The notes: generated by a model from the sequence alone, not told the origin. Shown: positions 8,665-19,365, counted from the stretch's first letter. The stretch: DNA of 46,593 nucleotides from Desulfobacteraceae bacterium (GCA_024226935.1 JAAELK010000397.1:1-46593); one strand, 5' to 3'. Made by a program: numbers and translations.

Positions 8665-11001
8665 ATGGATAAAAAATACGGCGTATATATATGCACAGGC
8701 TGTGGAATCGGTGATACTCTCGATATGGAAGCTCTGGTAGATGTTCCAGATGAAGAGGGCGTAAATTGTACCACACATCCATTCCTTTGCTCCAAAGAAG
8801 GCGTGGAACTCATTCAAAAAGATGTGGATGACGGCAAGGTAAATGCCATGGTCATCGGAGCCTGCTCCAGGCGTGTCAACTTTGATGTATTTAAATTTGA
8901 TAATTGCATCATAGAAAGAGCAAATCTTCGTGAAGGGGTTGTATGGCCCCATTCAAGGGAAAAATATCCGGCTCTTACCGAAGACCAGAAGGATGATGAA
9001 GAACATTTTGATCCCATCCAGATGAAGGCGGAAGACTATATCAAAATGGGCATGATCCGTGTCGAAAAAGTAAGTTTGCCGAAACCCTATGAGACAGAAT
9101 CTTTTTCTAAAAAGATCCTGATTTTGGGGGGAGGGGTAACCGGTATGTCAGCTGCCCTTGATGCAGCTAAAACCGGCTATGAGGTAACCATCGTTGAAAA
9201 AACGGCTGCCCTTGGCGGATATGCGGCAAAACTTCGAAGCCAGATGCCGGTGGCAGAACCCTTTGAAACACTACAGGTTCCTGTGGTTGAAAGCCTGATC
9301 CAGGAAATCCAGGGATTTTCAAACATCGATGTCAGAACCAATTGTGAAGTAGCACGTATTGCCGGACAACCCGGTGAATTGACAGTGACATTTAAAACAC
9401 CAGGGGAAAAAATCCCCTTTGATGTTCCATTTCCCCTGCCGGAAGAAATGTTAATCGGTGAAGACGGCAAGGAGTTGGATGCGGAAGCCGCCCATGCCAA
9501 ATATCTGGAATACAATGAAGGCCGGGAAGATATTCTTCAACTGGATCCCAATGGAGAACTTTATGGAGCCGTCATTCTGGCAGCTGGATGGCGTCCTGCA
9601 AAAATTGAAGGGGAAGCCTATTCTCATCTTGGAGTAGATATAGCCGATGTGATTTCCAATGATGAATTTGAAATGATTGCAGCCCGGGGTAAAATTGTCA
9701 GGCCCTCCGATGGCAAAGAAGCCAAAAATGTGGTTTTCATTCAATCCCCCGGCAAAAAAGAAGATGATGCCGATTTTGACTATGCAGGCTCCATCACCAG
9801 TATGGTTGCCTTAAAGCAGGCAAAATATGTCAGAGAAGACTATTCAGACGGTAAAGCCTATATCATTTATCAACACATGAGAACACCGGGTCTTGCTGAG
9901 TATTTTTATAAAAATATCCAGCAAGATGATGGTATCTTCATGACAAAAGGCGCTGTCACCCAGGTTACAAGCCAGGGAGACTCACTGGCTGTCACCGCTG
10001 AAAATACCCTCCTGGGTGAAAATCTGGCCATCAAAGCTGATATGGTAGTGGTTGCAGGCGGTATGGTACCTGCCACAAAAGATGATCCCATCATCAATCT
10101 GGCCTATAGACAGGGACCGGGATTTCGGGACAATGATATTTTTGGTCAGTATGCAGACTCCAATTACATATGCTTTCCCTATGAAACCCAGAGAACAGGA
10201 GTTTATGCAGCCGGGGCCATCAGACGCGCCATGACCATTGAAGAGTCCATGGAAGATGCGACCGGTGCCGCCCTTAAAGCCATCCAATGCATAGAAAGTT
10301 CAAATCGAGGTATGGCCGTTCATCCCAGATCCGGCGACATGACCTATCCGGATTTCTTCTTCCAGAGATGCACCCAGTGTAAAAGATGTACAGTTGAATG
10401 TCCCTTTGGTGCTCTTGATGATGATGCAAAAGGAACTCCCAAGGCCAACCCCACCCGGTGTCGAAGATGCGGAACCTGCATGGGTGCCTGCCCCGAGAGA
10501 ATTATTTCCTTTGCCGATTATACCATTGACAGTATCGGCTCACAGGTAAAAGCCATTGGCGTACCCTCGGAAGACGATTATGATGAGCCACCCTTCAGGT
10601 TCCTGGCACTTATCTGCGAAAATGATGCTTTCCCTGCCCTTGATATGGTGGGTATGAATCGCATCGATTATTCTCCCAATGTCAGGTTCATACCGGTACG
10701 TTGTCTTGGTTCGGTCAACACCATCTGGATCAAAGATGCACTGGCCCAGGGCCTTGACGGTGCAATCCTCATCGGTTGCAAACATGGGGATGATTACCAA
10801 TGTCATTTTATGAAAGGCTCTGAACTTGCGGAGACTCGAGTAAAAAAGATAGGGGATGCACTTTCCAGCCTGGCCCTGGAAGAAGAACGGGTGGCCTTTG
10901 CAGAGATCGCCATTGATGAATATGACAAACTTCCCGAAATTATCAATGCCTTTGTTGACGAAGTTGAAGCCATGGGTCCTAATCCCTTCAAAGGCTTCTG
11001 A
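8665..11001 (+). CDS. qmoB: Quinone-interacting membrane-bound oxidoreductase, subunit B
   Basis: QmoB (778 aa) is the large HdrA-like flavoprotein with an added MvhD-like C-terminal domain. The N-terminus (YGVYICTGCGIGD) is typical of HdrA-like proteins. The FAD motif ILGGGVTGMSAALDAAKTGYE begins near residue 152. Two ferredoxin-type clusters are visible about residues 571-615 (CTQCKRCTVECP and CRRCGTCMGACPE). The last 140 residues carry the MvhD-like domain with CLGSVN and GCKHGDDYQCHF. Its start lies 6 bp after qmoA. It probably relays electrons between QmoC heme/quinone chemistry and the soluble APS reductase. Confidence 0.95.
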   Translation: MDKKYGVYICTGCGIGDTLDMEALVDVPDEEGVNCTTHPFLCSKEGVELIQKDVDDGKVNAMVIGACSRRVNFDVFKFDNCIIERANLREGVVWPHSREKYPALTEDQKDDEEHFDPIQMKAEDYIKMGMIRVEKVSLPKPYETESFSKKILILGGGVTGMSAALDAAKTGYEVTIVEKTAALGGYAAKLRSQMPVAEPFETLQVPVVESLIQEIQGFSNIDVRTNCEVARIAGQPGELTVTFKTPGEKIPFDVPFPLPEEMLIGEDGKELDAEAAHAKYLEYNEGREDILQLDPNGELYGAVILAAGWRPAKIEGEAYSHLGVDIADVISNDEFEMIAARGKIVRPSDGKEAKNVVFIQSPGKKEDDADFDYAGSITSMVALKQAKYVREDYSDGKAYIIYQHMRTPGLAEYFYKNIQQDDGIFMTKGAVTQVTSQGDSLAVTAENTLLGENLAIKADMVVVAGGMVPATKDDPIINLAYRQGPGFRDNDIFGQYADSNYICFPYETQRTGVYAAGAIRRAMTIEESMEDATGAALKAIQCIESSNRGMAVHPRSGDMTYPDFFFQRCTQCKRCTVECPFGALDDDAKGTPKANPTRCRRCGTCMGACPERIISFADYTIDSIGSQVKAIGVPSEDDYDEPPFRFLALICENDAFPALDMVGMNRIDYSPNVRFIPVRCLGSVNTIWIKDALAQGLDGAILIGCKHGDDYQCHFMKGSELAETRVKKIGDALSSLALEEERVAFAEIAIDEYDKLPEIINAFVDEVEAMGPNPFKGF

Positions 11002-11037
11002 TGATAAACCTGCAAAATCATATGGAGGTATATAAAT

Positions 11038-12219
11038 ATGACTGAAAAATATCTTGCTCAACCAGATCTTGGGTTTATTGCCCAGCTAAAAGGTCTTGGT
11101 GGAGAAACACTGAAAAAGTGTTACCAATGTGCAAGCTGTTCTGTTGCCTGCCCCATTGCACCGGAGGACAGTCCTTTTCCAAGAAAAGAGATGATCGCCG
11201 CATCCTGGGGCCTGAAAGACAAACTGATCGGCAACGGTGATATCTGGCTTTGTCATCAATGCGGCGATTGCACAGACCTTTGTCCCAGGGGAGCGGCGCC
11301 AGGAGATGTCCTTGGGGCTGTCAGATCTGCCGCCATTACCGAATATGCCCAACCCAAGGTGTTGGCAAAGGCAATCAATGATCCGAAAAAATTACCCTTA
11401 CTGATTGGAATTCCAGCTATCTGGTTTGCAATTTTTGCTTATATCACCATGGCCCATGGCGATGCAATGACCAAACTTTTTAATGTGTTTGGTATTGGAT
11501 GGTCCCACGCCCATGGAGGAGCACACATAATTTCTCCGGCAAATTTCTTTTCCACCTGGTTTGTGGATCTGACCTTTGTTCCAGTAGCAGCAGCTGTGGC
11601 ATTAATCTTTGCCTTAAGTCTCAAACGATTCTTAAATGATATTCACAGGAACGCTGTTCAGGAAGGAAAAACACAAATATCCACCATAAATTACAAAGAG
11701 TTTTTCCAGACGCTTATTCGGGTGATCCCCGTTATATTGAAGCATGATAAGTTCAACGAATGTGAATCAAATAAGGACCGGGCTACCCCTCATATGATGG
11801 TGCTATACGCATTTATCGGACTCTTTATTGTCACAGCAGTATGCGGAACAATGTTATACCTTGGTGGATATCCAGGCCCCTACCCCCAGCTAAACCCCAT
11901 TAAATGGCTCGCTAATATCTCCGGGGTTGCCCTGGTCATTGGCGCCGGCATAATGATAAAAAACCGACTCAATAATAAAGACCAGCTGTCTTCCTACAAA
12001 GACTGGTTTATTTTAGGCGTTGTATTTATCCTCGGGCTTACAGGCATGCTCACTGAAATGGCACGTCTGGCACATCTGGAATACACCTCCTACTTTTTCT
12101 ACTATCTACATCTGATTGCCATCTTTAACCTGTTCGCATATCTGCCATTTTCAAAAATGGCACATCTTGTTTACAGGCTCACCGCCATGACTTATGCAGA
12201 ATATGGAAACAGAAAATAA
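11038..12219 (+). CDS. qmoC: Quinone-interacting membrane-bound oxidoreductase, subunit C
   Basis: QmoC (393 aa) fuses an HdrC-like iron-sulfur domain to an HdrE-like membrane domain. The N-terminal third holds two [4Fe-4S] motifs: CYQCASCSVACP (about residues 23-34) and CHQCGDCTDLCP (about 72-83). From residue 118 on there are about six hydrophobic segments with histidines suited to heme b ligation. It anchors the complex in the inner membrane and oxidises menaquinol. The ribosome binding site GGAGG precedes the ATG by 8 bp, 36 bp after qmoB, and the operon ends at the terminator just downstream. Confidence 0.95.
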   Translation: MTEKYLAQPDLGFIAQLKGLGGETLKKCYQCASCSVACPIAPEDSPFPRKEMIAASWGLKDKLIGNGDIWLCHQCGDCTDLCPRGAAPGDVLGAVRSAAITEYAQPKVLAKAINDPKKLPLLIGIPAIWFAIFAYITMAHGDAMTKLFNVFGIGWSHAHGGAHIISPANFFSTWFVDLTFVPVAAAVALIFALSLKRFLNDIHRNAVQEGKTQISTINYKEFFQTLIRVIPVILKHDKFNECESNKDRATPHMMVLYAFIGLFIVTAVCGTMLYLGGYPGPYPQLNPIKWLANISGVALVIGAGIMIKNRLNNKDQLSSYKDWFILGVVFILGLTGMLTEMARLAHLEYTSYFFYYLHLIAIFNLFAYLPFSKMAHLVYRLTAMTYAEYGNRK

Positions 12220-12240
12220 ACCATAGATTAATTTTTTAAC

Positions 12241-12280
12241 AAAAAAGGAGGCTGATATTAAATCAGCCTCCTTTTTTTTT
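12241..12280 (+). terminator. Terminator of the qmo operon
   Basis: A near-perfect stem AAGGAGGCTGAT / ATCAGCCTCCTT with a short loop is followed by a long T run. The stem itself contains an SD-like sequence, but no gene starts there. Confidence 0.9.
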
Positions 12281-12418
12281 GCTTGCATTTTTTGAGAATC
12301 AGTAATAATCCAATAATTAGTATTTCAAAATACTAATCTAGCCTGTCTTTTGTTCGTATGTATTTCTGGTTACATTTTTCATGGATAAAAAGATGAATAG
12401 AAACAAGGAGGAAAAATC

Positions 12419-12619
12419 TTGAAACAAGGAACAATCAAGTGGTTTAATTCAAAAAAAGGTTTTGGGTTTATTGAGCAGGAAGGCGGGGAAGACATATTTG
12501 TGCATCACTCTGCCATTGAAATGACTGGATTTAGAACACTTTCCGAAGGAGAATTGGTTGAGTTTGAAGTTCAAGAAAATGTCAAAGGGTTATCTGCCAC
12601 CAAAGTCTTAAAAATCTAA
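12419..12619 (+). CDS. Cold-shock domain protein (CspA family)
   Basis: This 66-aa single-domain protein binds single-stranded RNA/DNA as a chaperone. RNP1 reads KGFGFI (about residues 14-19) and RNP2 reads DIFVHHSAI (about 26-34). Length and order are canonical. Translation starts at TTG, with an excellent AAGGAGG ribosome binding site 8 bp upstream. The approximately 140-bp AT-rich leader after the qmo terminator is long enough for a temperature-sensitive mRNA structure of the kind known for csp genes, but no specific element was recognised. Confidence 0.95.
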   Translation: MKQGTIKWFNSKKGFGFIEQEGGEDIFVHHSAIEMTGFRTLSEGELVEFEVQENVKGLSATKVLKI

Positions 12620-12633
12620 AATAACCCAATAGA

Positions 12634-12675
12634 CCAAGGCAACCAATTCTCCAGTGCCTTGGTTTTTTCTTTTTT
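12634..12675 (+). terminator. Terminator after the cold-shock gene
   Basis: Stem CCAAGGCA / TGCCTTGG (12634-12641 and 12655-12662) is followed by a T-rich tract. Confidence 0.85.
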
Positions 12676-12701
12676 CCTCCCATCCCGACCTGTGTTTTGC
12701 G

Positions 12702-12754
12702 ACAATAAAGTTAAGTTATTATAAATATTTTTTATAATAACTTAACTTTATTGT
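12702..12754. repeat. Perfect 24-bp inverted repeat upstream of leuB
   Basis: The arms 12702-12725 and 12731-12754 are exact reverse complements around a 5-bp centre (TATTT). They are almost purely A/T with symmetrically placed GTTAAG/CTTAAC. The right end touches a plausible leuB promoter: TTGTTG (12751-12756), 17 bp, TATATG (12774-12779). It could be an operator for a large dimeric repressor, a cruciform, or a relic of a small inverted-repeat element. A strong terminator for the cold-shock gene already lies upstream. Confidence 0.8.
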
Positions 12755-12800
12755 TGTATAAAAAACAAATTAATATATGATAACCCATATATTAACCTAA

Positions 12801-13904
<1,104 letters not shown>

Positions 13905-13941
13905 AAATTTATAATAAACGGCTCCCACCGATTGGATTTAC

Positions 13942-13973
13942 AAACGGCCATCTTAAAATGGCCGTTTTTTTTT
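13942..13973 (+). terminator. Terminator after leuB
   Basis: Stem AAACGGCCAT / ATGGCCGTTT is followed by eight or more T. Confidence 0.9.
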
Positions 13974-14000
13974 ACAAAAAATTGATGGGACGTACAAAAC

Positions 14001-14040
14001 AAAAAAAGGGGTGTTTAGTTTTCACTAAACACCCCTTTTA
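14001..14040 (-). terminator. Terminator of the tRNA-Val/tRNA-Asp operon
   Basis: A perfect 16-bp stem AAAAGGGGTGTTTAGT / ACTAAACACCCCTTTT with a 4-base loop runs into seven T when read on the minus strand, directly after tRNA-Asp. Confidence 0.85.
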
Positions 14041-14045
14041 TATTA

Positions 14046-14123
14046 TGGCGGGAGTGACGAGACTCGAACTCGCGACCTCTTGCGTGACAGGCAAGCGTTC
14101 TAACCAAACTGAACTACACCCCC
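14046..14123 (-). tRNA. tRNA-Asp (anticodon GTC)
   Basis: Read on the minus strand, the cloverleaf starts GGGGGTGTAGTTCAG and ends in an encoded CCA. The anticodon loop CTGTCAC gives GTC, and the T-loop reads GTTCGAGTC. The acceptor stem GGGGGTG pairs with CACTCCC (one G-U). It is the second gene of a tRNA pair, 13 bp after tRNA-Val. Confidence 0.95.
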
Positions 14124-14136
14124 GTTGTCACTTTGT

Positions 14137-14212
14137 TGGTGGGCGATGCAGGGCTTGAACCTGCGACTTCAACCTTGTAAGGGTTGCACTCTCCCAACTG
14201 AGTTAATCGCCC
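14137..14212 (-). tRNA. tRNA-Val (anticodon TAC)
   Basis: The minus-strand cloverleaf begins GGGCGATTAACTCAG and ends with encoded CCA. The anticodon stem CAACC/GGTTG encloses CTTACAA, giving anticodon TAC. The T-arm GTTCAAGCC is normal. Confidence 0.95.
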
Positions 14213-14224
14213 GAAAGCAGGAAG

Positions 14225-14253
14225 GTTATAACAACAATAAAAAATAGTGTCAA
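14225..14253 (-). promoter_or_regulatory. Sigma-70 promoter of the tRNA-Val/tRNA-Asp operon
   Basis: On the minus strand a perfect TTGACA (14248-14253) and TATAAC (14225-14230) are separated by 17 bp, with the tRNA-Val 5' end 12 bp downstream of the -10. No gene lies in the 310-bp divergent region between this tRNA and rho. Confidence 0.85.
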
Positions 14254-14323
14254 GCACTAAATACTAAAAATTTAATTTTTTATTTTATCCTAAAAAAGGT
14301 CACATGATTCTTCACACAGCATC

Positions 14324-14352
14324 TTGCAACCCGAGTTTATTAATGGTATATT
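14324..14352 (+). promoter_or_regulatory. Putative rho promoter
   Basis: TTGCAA (14324-14329), 17 bp, TATATT (14347-14352). It leaves a leader of about 160 nt before the rho ATG, compatible with leader-mediated autoregulation as known for other rho genes; this last point is inference. Confidence 0.45.
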
Positions 14353-14522
14353 TACAGAACGTAGTAGGACTACATGAATACAATTACCCGATAAAATTCG
14401 ACTCAGGGCTTTCTTTCTTTTTTTCTTCTGAAATTTGCCGTCGCAAGAAGAGATAATAAATCTTTGATCCGTTTTTTTATCATTAAGCTATACCCTCTTA
14501 GTTTGAATGAAGGAGTTTGACC

Positions 14523-15593
14523 ATGGAACCTGTGCAAGGATACCTGGAAATAATGGACAAAGGATTTGGTTTCTTAAGAACCATTGAAGAAAATTTTCAA
14601 CCTCAACCCGAAAACCCTTATGTCCCCAACAGCCTCATCAGGAAATTAAATCTCAGGGAAGGTTGTTTTATCCAGGGATTTGGTGAAAAAAAGGGCCCCA
14701 GAAATCTTAATCTTGCCCTAATCCACATAGAGACTATCAACCATCTTCCCATGGAAGAATTTATCAACACGCCAATGCTTCAAGATCAGACCAGTATCAA
14801 TCCATTTGAAAGATACACCATGGCCCAGGATGAAGACGATATCACAGGCAAGGCCCTGGACCTGATTACCCCCCTGGGTATGGGACAAAGAGGCTTAATC
14901 ATTGCCCCGCCCAAATCAGGCAAAACAACCATTTTAAGGCATATGGCCAATTCCGTTGTAAGCAACCATCCAGATTCAAAAGTTTTTGTACTTCTGGTGG
15001 ATGAACGCCCCGAAGAAGTAACCGATTTTCAACGGGGTCTGACCCAGGCCCATGTCCTCTATTCCTCTGCCGATCAACAGATCGGACAGCATATGAGAAT
15101 GACACGGCTTGCCATGCACACAGCCATTCGCTGTGCAGAAATTGGACAAGACGCTGTTGTCTTTATAGATTCACTGACCCGGATGACCCGGGCCTTTAAT
15201 GCAGACACAGACAGCCACGGTAAAACCATGAGCGGTGGTCTCGGGGCCAATGCCATGGAATTTCCCAGAAAAATCTTCGGAGCTGCCAGAAAACTCGAAA
15301 ACGGCGGTTCCCTGACCATAGTGGCCACTATTTTAGTGGACACGGGCAGCCGAATGGATGATATCATCTTCCAGGAATTCAAAGGAACCGGTAATATGGA
15401 TCTCTTGCTGTCCCGGGAATGCGCAGAACAAAGAATCTGGCCTGCCATCAACATAAACAAATCCGGAACACGGAAAGAGGACTTGCTCATGGACAAGAAC
15501 ACCCATGAGAATATGGTTCAAATACGCAGAAAAATTTCTACAAAAGATGAAATTTCTGCCATGTCTGAATTTATCTCCATGCTGGAGGAATAG
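14523..15593 (+). CDS. rho: Transcription termination factor Rho, short divergent form
   Basis: A 356-aa Rho-type hexameric RNA helicase. Start chosen: ATG at 14523, 7 bp after AAGGAG. The RNA-binding domain keeps the RNP1-like KGFGFLR (about residues 12-18). Walker A is APPKSGKT, followed by DERPEEVTDFQR, Walker B VVFIDSLTRMTRAFN, the SGGLGANAM loop, and the arginine-finger region LVDTGSRMDD...EFKGTGNMDL. It lacks about 50 N-terminal residues compared with the usual 410-430 aa Rho. The segment normally read STFDEPASRH is SSADQQIGQH. It may be the sole Rho of the lineage or a paralogue. Its stop is TAG. Confidence 0.85.
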   Translation: MEPVQGYLEIMDKGFGFLRTIEENFQPQPENPYVPNSLIRKLNLREGCFIQGFGEKKGPRNLNLALIHIETINHLPMEEFINTPMLQDQTSINPFERYTMAQDEDDITGKALDLITPLGMGQRGLIIAPPKSGKTTILRHMANSVVSNHPDSKVFVLLVDERPEEVTDFQRGLTQAHVLYSSADQQIGQHMRMTRLAMHTAIRCAEIGQDAVVFIDSLTRMTRAFNADTDSHGKTMSGGLGANAMEFPRKIFGAARKLENGGSLTIVATILVDTGSRMDDIIFQEFKGTGNMDLLLSRECAEQRIWPAININKSGTRKEDLLMDKNTHENMVQIRRKISTKDEISAMSEFISMLEE

Positions 15594-15671
15594 AGCATTC
15601 ATACCCATATATGATGCCCTAAAAAATTTTCTGTTTAAGCGATTAAGACCAATTAACCGCTTAAACAGCTT

Positions 15672-15726
15672 AAAAAAATAAAAGCCCCATGATTTAAATA
15701 AATCATGGGGCTTTTATTTTTTTTTG
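15672..15726. terminator. Bidirectional terminator between rho and lon
   Basis: The long perfect stem ATAAAAGCCCCATGATTTA / TAAATCATGGGGCTTTTAT is flanked by A-rich DNA on the left and T-rich DNA on the right, so it serves both convergent genes. A separate hairpin GTTTAAGCG / CGCTTAAAC (about 15632-15666) lies just upstream on the rho side. Confidence 0.9.
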
Positions 15727-15737
15727 TACCTTGTATC

Positions 15738-18086
15738 TTATACTAATGCGTGCTCAAGCACCTGACTCATATCATCAACAAAAATGATCTCCAGCTGCTT
15801 TTGAATAGACCTGGGAATTTCTTGAACATCTTTTTGGTTTTCAACTGATACAATAACTTTTTTAATGCCATTGGCATGGGCCGCCAACAATTTTTCCTTA
15901 AGTCCGCCAATGGGCAAAACCCTGCCCCTCAAAGTTATTTCACCGGTCATGGCCACAGTCCGCCCCACAGGTTTTCCCGTAAGAATAGAGACAACTGCCG
16001 TGCACATGGCAATACCGGCGGACGGTCCATCCTTGGGAATAGCCCCTTCCGGTACATGGATGTGGATATCGGTATCCTTATAAAAATCTTCCCGAATTCC
16101 AAGAATTTTACTTCGAGAACGTACGTAGCTGACAGCTGCCTGGGAAGATTCTTTCATCACCTCCCCAAGTTTTCCCGTAACCATGACCCTACCTTTGCCG
16201 GACATGGTTACAGCTTCAATGGTAAGCAATTGCCCACCGGCCTGGGTCCAGGCAAGACCTGTTACAATACCGGCCTTATCTTCTTTCTCAAGAACGCTGT
16301 CACGAAACTTTGGTTGACCCAGATATTTTAACACTGTCATCGTCGTAACCTGGCAACGTTTTCTAATATCGGTCTTGACAATCCGGGTAGCAATTTTTCT
16401 TAATACCGATGAAATTTCCCGTTCCAGATTCCTGACCCCGGCTTCCCTGGTATAATTCTTGATAATGGCAAGAATTGCTTTTTTTGAAAATCCGGCATCT
16501 GAATCATCCAGGCCGTTTTCCCTCAATTGCTTGGGTATCAAAAAGCCTTTGGCAATCTGCTCTTTTTCATATTCCGTATAACCCGGAATCTGGATGATTT
16601 CCATCCGATCCCGCAAGGGCGCCGGTATATCGTACAAAGTATTGGCAGTAGTGATAAAAAGAATTTCAGATAAATCATAATCCACTTCAAGATAATGATC
16701 ATTAAAATTCTTATTTTGTTCCGGATCCAGAGCCTCTAAAAGTGCAGAAGAAGGATCCCCCCTTAAATCAGATGTCATCTTATCTATCTCATCCAGGCAG
16801 AAAACCGGATTATTATACCCTGTTTTTTTCAATGTCTGAATGATTTTACCGGGCATGGCCCCTACGTAAGCACGTCTATGTCCGCGGATTTCCGCCTCAT
16901 CCCTGACGCCTCCAAGAGATATTCGGGCAAAGGCCCTTCCCGTGGCAGAGGCCACAGAACGAGCTAATGATGTTTTACCCACACCAGGAGGCCCCACCAA
17001 ACATAAAATCGGCCCCTTGATTTTCTTAACCAGAATCTGAACGGCCAGATACTCAAGAATTCTTTCCTTGGGTTTTTCAAGACCAAAATGATCCCTGTCC
17101 AGAATGGATTCTGCTTTATTCAGATCATTTTTAGCCCTATTTTTTCTGAACCAGGGAAGACCAATAAGCCAGTCAATATAGTTTCGGACCACAGTAGCTT
17201 CAGAAGACATGGGAGACATCATTTTGAGTTTATCCAACTCCCTTCGAACCACACCCGCAGCCTCCCTGGACAGTCTTTTTTGCTTTATTTTTTTTTCAAG
17301 ATCTGAAAACTCGGAAGCTCCGCCATCTTCACCCATCTCTTTTTTAATAGCCCGCATCTGTTCATTGAGATAGTGCTTCTTTTGAAGCTTTTCCATCTGT
17401 TCTTTTACCCGACCCTTTATCTTCTGGGACATGGAAAAAACTTCTGTTTCCTTTTGAATCAATTTCAACAGAAGAAAAAATCGTTTTTCAATATCTCCAC
17501 ACTCCAACAGCTCCTGCTTTTCCTCCACCTTGAAGGGAAGCTGAGAAGCGATGGTGTCTGCATACCTGGACTCCTGGACCGCCAAAGCATCCAAGCCCTT
17601 AAAAAAACTTTTGGAAACCACCCCGGACAGATTAACATAATTTCCAAATGCCTCAAAAACCGTTCGGATAGCGGCCTCGGAAGCAGCTTCTGGAATGGGA
17701 ATTTCCGGAACCTGTACATATTCAACCGCTATATATCCATCTTCATCCGTCAATTTAAGAATTTTTCCCCGGGCACATCCCTCAACAAGGGCCTTGACCG
17801 TGCCATCCGGCAACCGAAGCAATTGGGTAATTTTTGCCTCGATTCCCACCTGGAAAATATCCTGGATACCCGGTTTAAGAACTTCCGGATTTTTTTGGGT
17901 AGTAAGAAATATTTTTTTATCGGCTGCCATTGCCTCGGACAGGGCTTTTATAGACTTATCCCTACCCACAAAGACAGAGCTGGTTATATGGGGAAACAAA
18001 ACCATATCCCGCAGGGGAACCAACGGCAATGTTTTTTTCATTTTTTCAATACCATCCTGGTTGAAAAACTTGGAAATTTTAATCAT
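15738..18086 (-). CDS. lon: ATP-dependent protease Lon
   Basis: Lon degrades damaged and regulatory proteins in the cytoplasm. The 782-aa frame shows the LON substrate-binding domain (LPLVPLRDMVLFPH), a coiled-coil linker, AAA+ Walker A GPPGVGKTS, Walker B PVFCLDEIDK, and the protease domain with catalytic Ser in KDGPSAGIAM and Lys in GLKEKLLAA. Length matches the family. The first ATG lies 19 bp after clpX with no clear ribosome binding site. A second Met at codon 16 (18041) has a weak AGGATGG upstream and begins exactly at the family-like KKTLPLVPLRD, so it may be the true start. It is the last gene of tig-clpP-clpX-lon. Confidence 0.95.
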   Translation of the reverse strand: MIKISKFFNQDGIEKMKKTLPLVPLRDMVLFPHITSSVFVGRDKSIKALSEAMAADKKIFLTTQKNPEVLKPGIQDIFQVGIEAKITQLLRLPDGTVKALVEGCARGKILKLTDEDGYIAVEYVQVPEIPIPEAASEAAIRTVFEAFGNYVNLSGVVSKSFFKGLDALAVQESRYADTIASQLPFKVEEKQELLECGDIEKRFFLLLKLIQKETEVFSMSQKIKGRVKEQMEKLQKKHYLNEQMRAIKKEMGEDGGASEFSDLEKKIKQKRLSREAAGVVRRELDKLKMMSPMSSEATVVRNYIDWLIGLPWFRKNRAKNDLNKAESILDRDHFGLEKPKERILEYLAVQILVKKIKGPILCLVGPPGVGKTSLARSVASATGRAFARISLGGVRDEAEIRGHRRAYVGAMPGKIIQTLKKTGYNNPVFCLDEIDKMTSDLRGDPSSALLEALDPEQNKNFNDHYLEVDYDLSEILFITTANTLYDIPAPLRDRMEIIQIPGYTEYEKEQIAKGFLIPKQLRENGLDDSDAGFSKKAILAIIKNYTREAGVRNLEREISSVLRKIATRIVKTDIRKRCQVTTMTVLKYLGQPKFRDSVLEKEDKAGIVTGLAWTQAGGQLLTIEAVTMSGKGRVMVTGKLGEVMKESSQAAVSYVRSRSKILGIREDFYKDTDIHIHVPEGAIPKDGPSAGIAMCTAVVSILTGKPVGRTVAMTGEITLRGRVLPIGGLKEKLLAAHANGIKKVIVSVENQKDVQEIPRSIQKQLEIIFVDDMSQVLEHALV

Positions 18087-18105
18087 TCAGACAAACTTTC
18101 GTATT

Positions 18106-19365
18106 CTAAGCCTGTTTCTTGGGCTGTTCGTAGAGAAGGATGGGCTCTTCATTTTTCAGAACAACTTCCTCTCCAACCACACACTCCACAACATTTTCCT
18201 TGGAAGGTATCTCATACATAATATCCAGCATGGTCTCCTCCATAATAGCACGAAGCCCCCTGGCGCCGGATTTTCTGACAACCGCTTCCTTGGCCATGGC
18301 CACAAGGGCCTCATCTGTATACTGGAGATCCACCCCTTCCACCTTGAAAAGCTCCTGGTATTGTTTAACAAGGGCATTTTTAGGCTCTGTCAAAATCTTA
18401 ACCAAAGATTTTTCATTAAGCTCCCCTATGGCAGTCACAATAGGTAACCTGCCAAGGAACTCGGGAATCAACCCGAATTTTATCAGATCCTCGGGCTTGA
18501 CCTGACCTAAAAGCTCTCCGAGATTAATCTCTTTTTTATCTGCTATCTTGGCACCAAATCCCATTGTTTTCTGGGTAATCCGCCTTTCCACCACTTTTTC
18601 AAGACCGGTGAAAGTACCACCACAGATAAAAAGGATATTGGAGGTATCAACTTTTACATAGTCCTGCTGGGGATGTTTTCTACCACCCTTGGGCGGAATA
18701 CTGGCAATGGTACCCTCAATGATTTTCAAAAGGGCCTGCTGGACCCCTTCTCCGGACACATCCCTGGTAATGGAAGGGTTATCCCCCCGTTGGGATATCT
18801 TGTCAATTTCATCTATATAGATGATACCCTTCTGGGCTTTTTCAATATCATAGTCAGCATTTTGAACCAAAGAAAGGATAATATTTTCCACATCCTCACC
18901 CACATATCCGGCTTCTGTGAGTGCGGTTGCATCGGCAATGGCAAAAGGAACATCAAGAAACCGGGCAAGGGTTTGGGCAAGAAGAGTTTTACCGCAACCG
19001 GTAGGACCGATGATCAAAACATTGGATTTTTGAATCTCAACATCATCCCGGTTTTTTTCAATCACAGAGGCCAGACGTTTATAATGATTATAAACCGCAA
19101 CGGACAAAACCTTTTTAGCTTTGTCCTGTTCAATCACATAGGAATCAAGCATACCCTTAATCTCTTTGGGCACCATGAATTCCTTGACTCCTTCGCTTTC
19201 CTGGGTCTTTTCCTTCTCTTCATCTTCAATGATTTCACCGCACAACTTAATGCACTCATTACAGATATAAACACTTGGCCCTGCTATCAGTTTTGTGACT
19301 TCTTTTTGATTTTTTCCGCAAAAAGAACAAAAAAACTGATCATTGGGTTCATCTTTTTTTACCAT
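18106..19365 (-). CDS. clpX: ATP-dependent Clp protease, ATP-binding subunit ClpX
   Basis: ClpX (419 aa) unfolds tagged substrates and feeds them to ClpP. The N-terminal zinc-binding domain is intact ([11 protein letters not shown]...CNECIKLC, residues 12-42). Walker A reads [11 protein letters not shown] and Walker B reads [11 protein letters not shown]. The pore and sensor motifs are present, as is an IGF-like ClpP-docking equivalent around MGFGAKI. It starts 3 bp after clpP with the ribosome binding site inside the end of clpP, so expression is coupled. Stop is TAG. Confidence 0.97.
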   Translation of the reverse strand: MVKKDEPNDQFFCSFCGKNQKEVTKLIAGPSVYICNECIKLCGEIIEDEEKEKTQESEGVKEFMVPKEIKGMLDSYVIEQDKAKKVLSVAVYNHYKRLASVIEKNRDDVEIQKSNVLIIGPTGCGKTLLAQTLARFLDVPFAIADATALTEAGYVGEDVENIILSLVQNADYDIEKAQKGIIYIDEIDKISQRGDNPSITRDVSGEGVQQALLKIIEGTIASIPPKGGRKHPQQDYVKVDTSNILFICGGTFTGLEKVVERRITQKTMGFGAKIADKKEINLGELLGQVKPEDLIKFGLIPEFLGRLPIVTAIGELNEKSLVKILTEPKNALVKQYQELFKVEGVDLQYTDEALVAMAKEAVVRKSGARGLRAIMEETMLDIMYEIPSKENVVECVVGEEVVLKNEEPILLYEQPKKQA

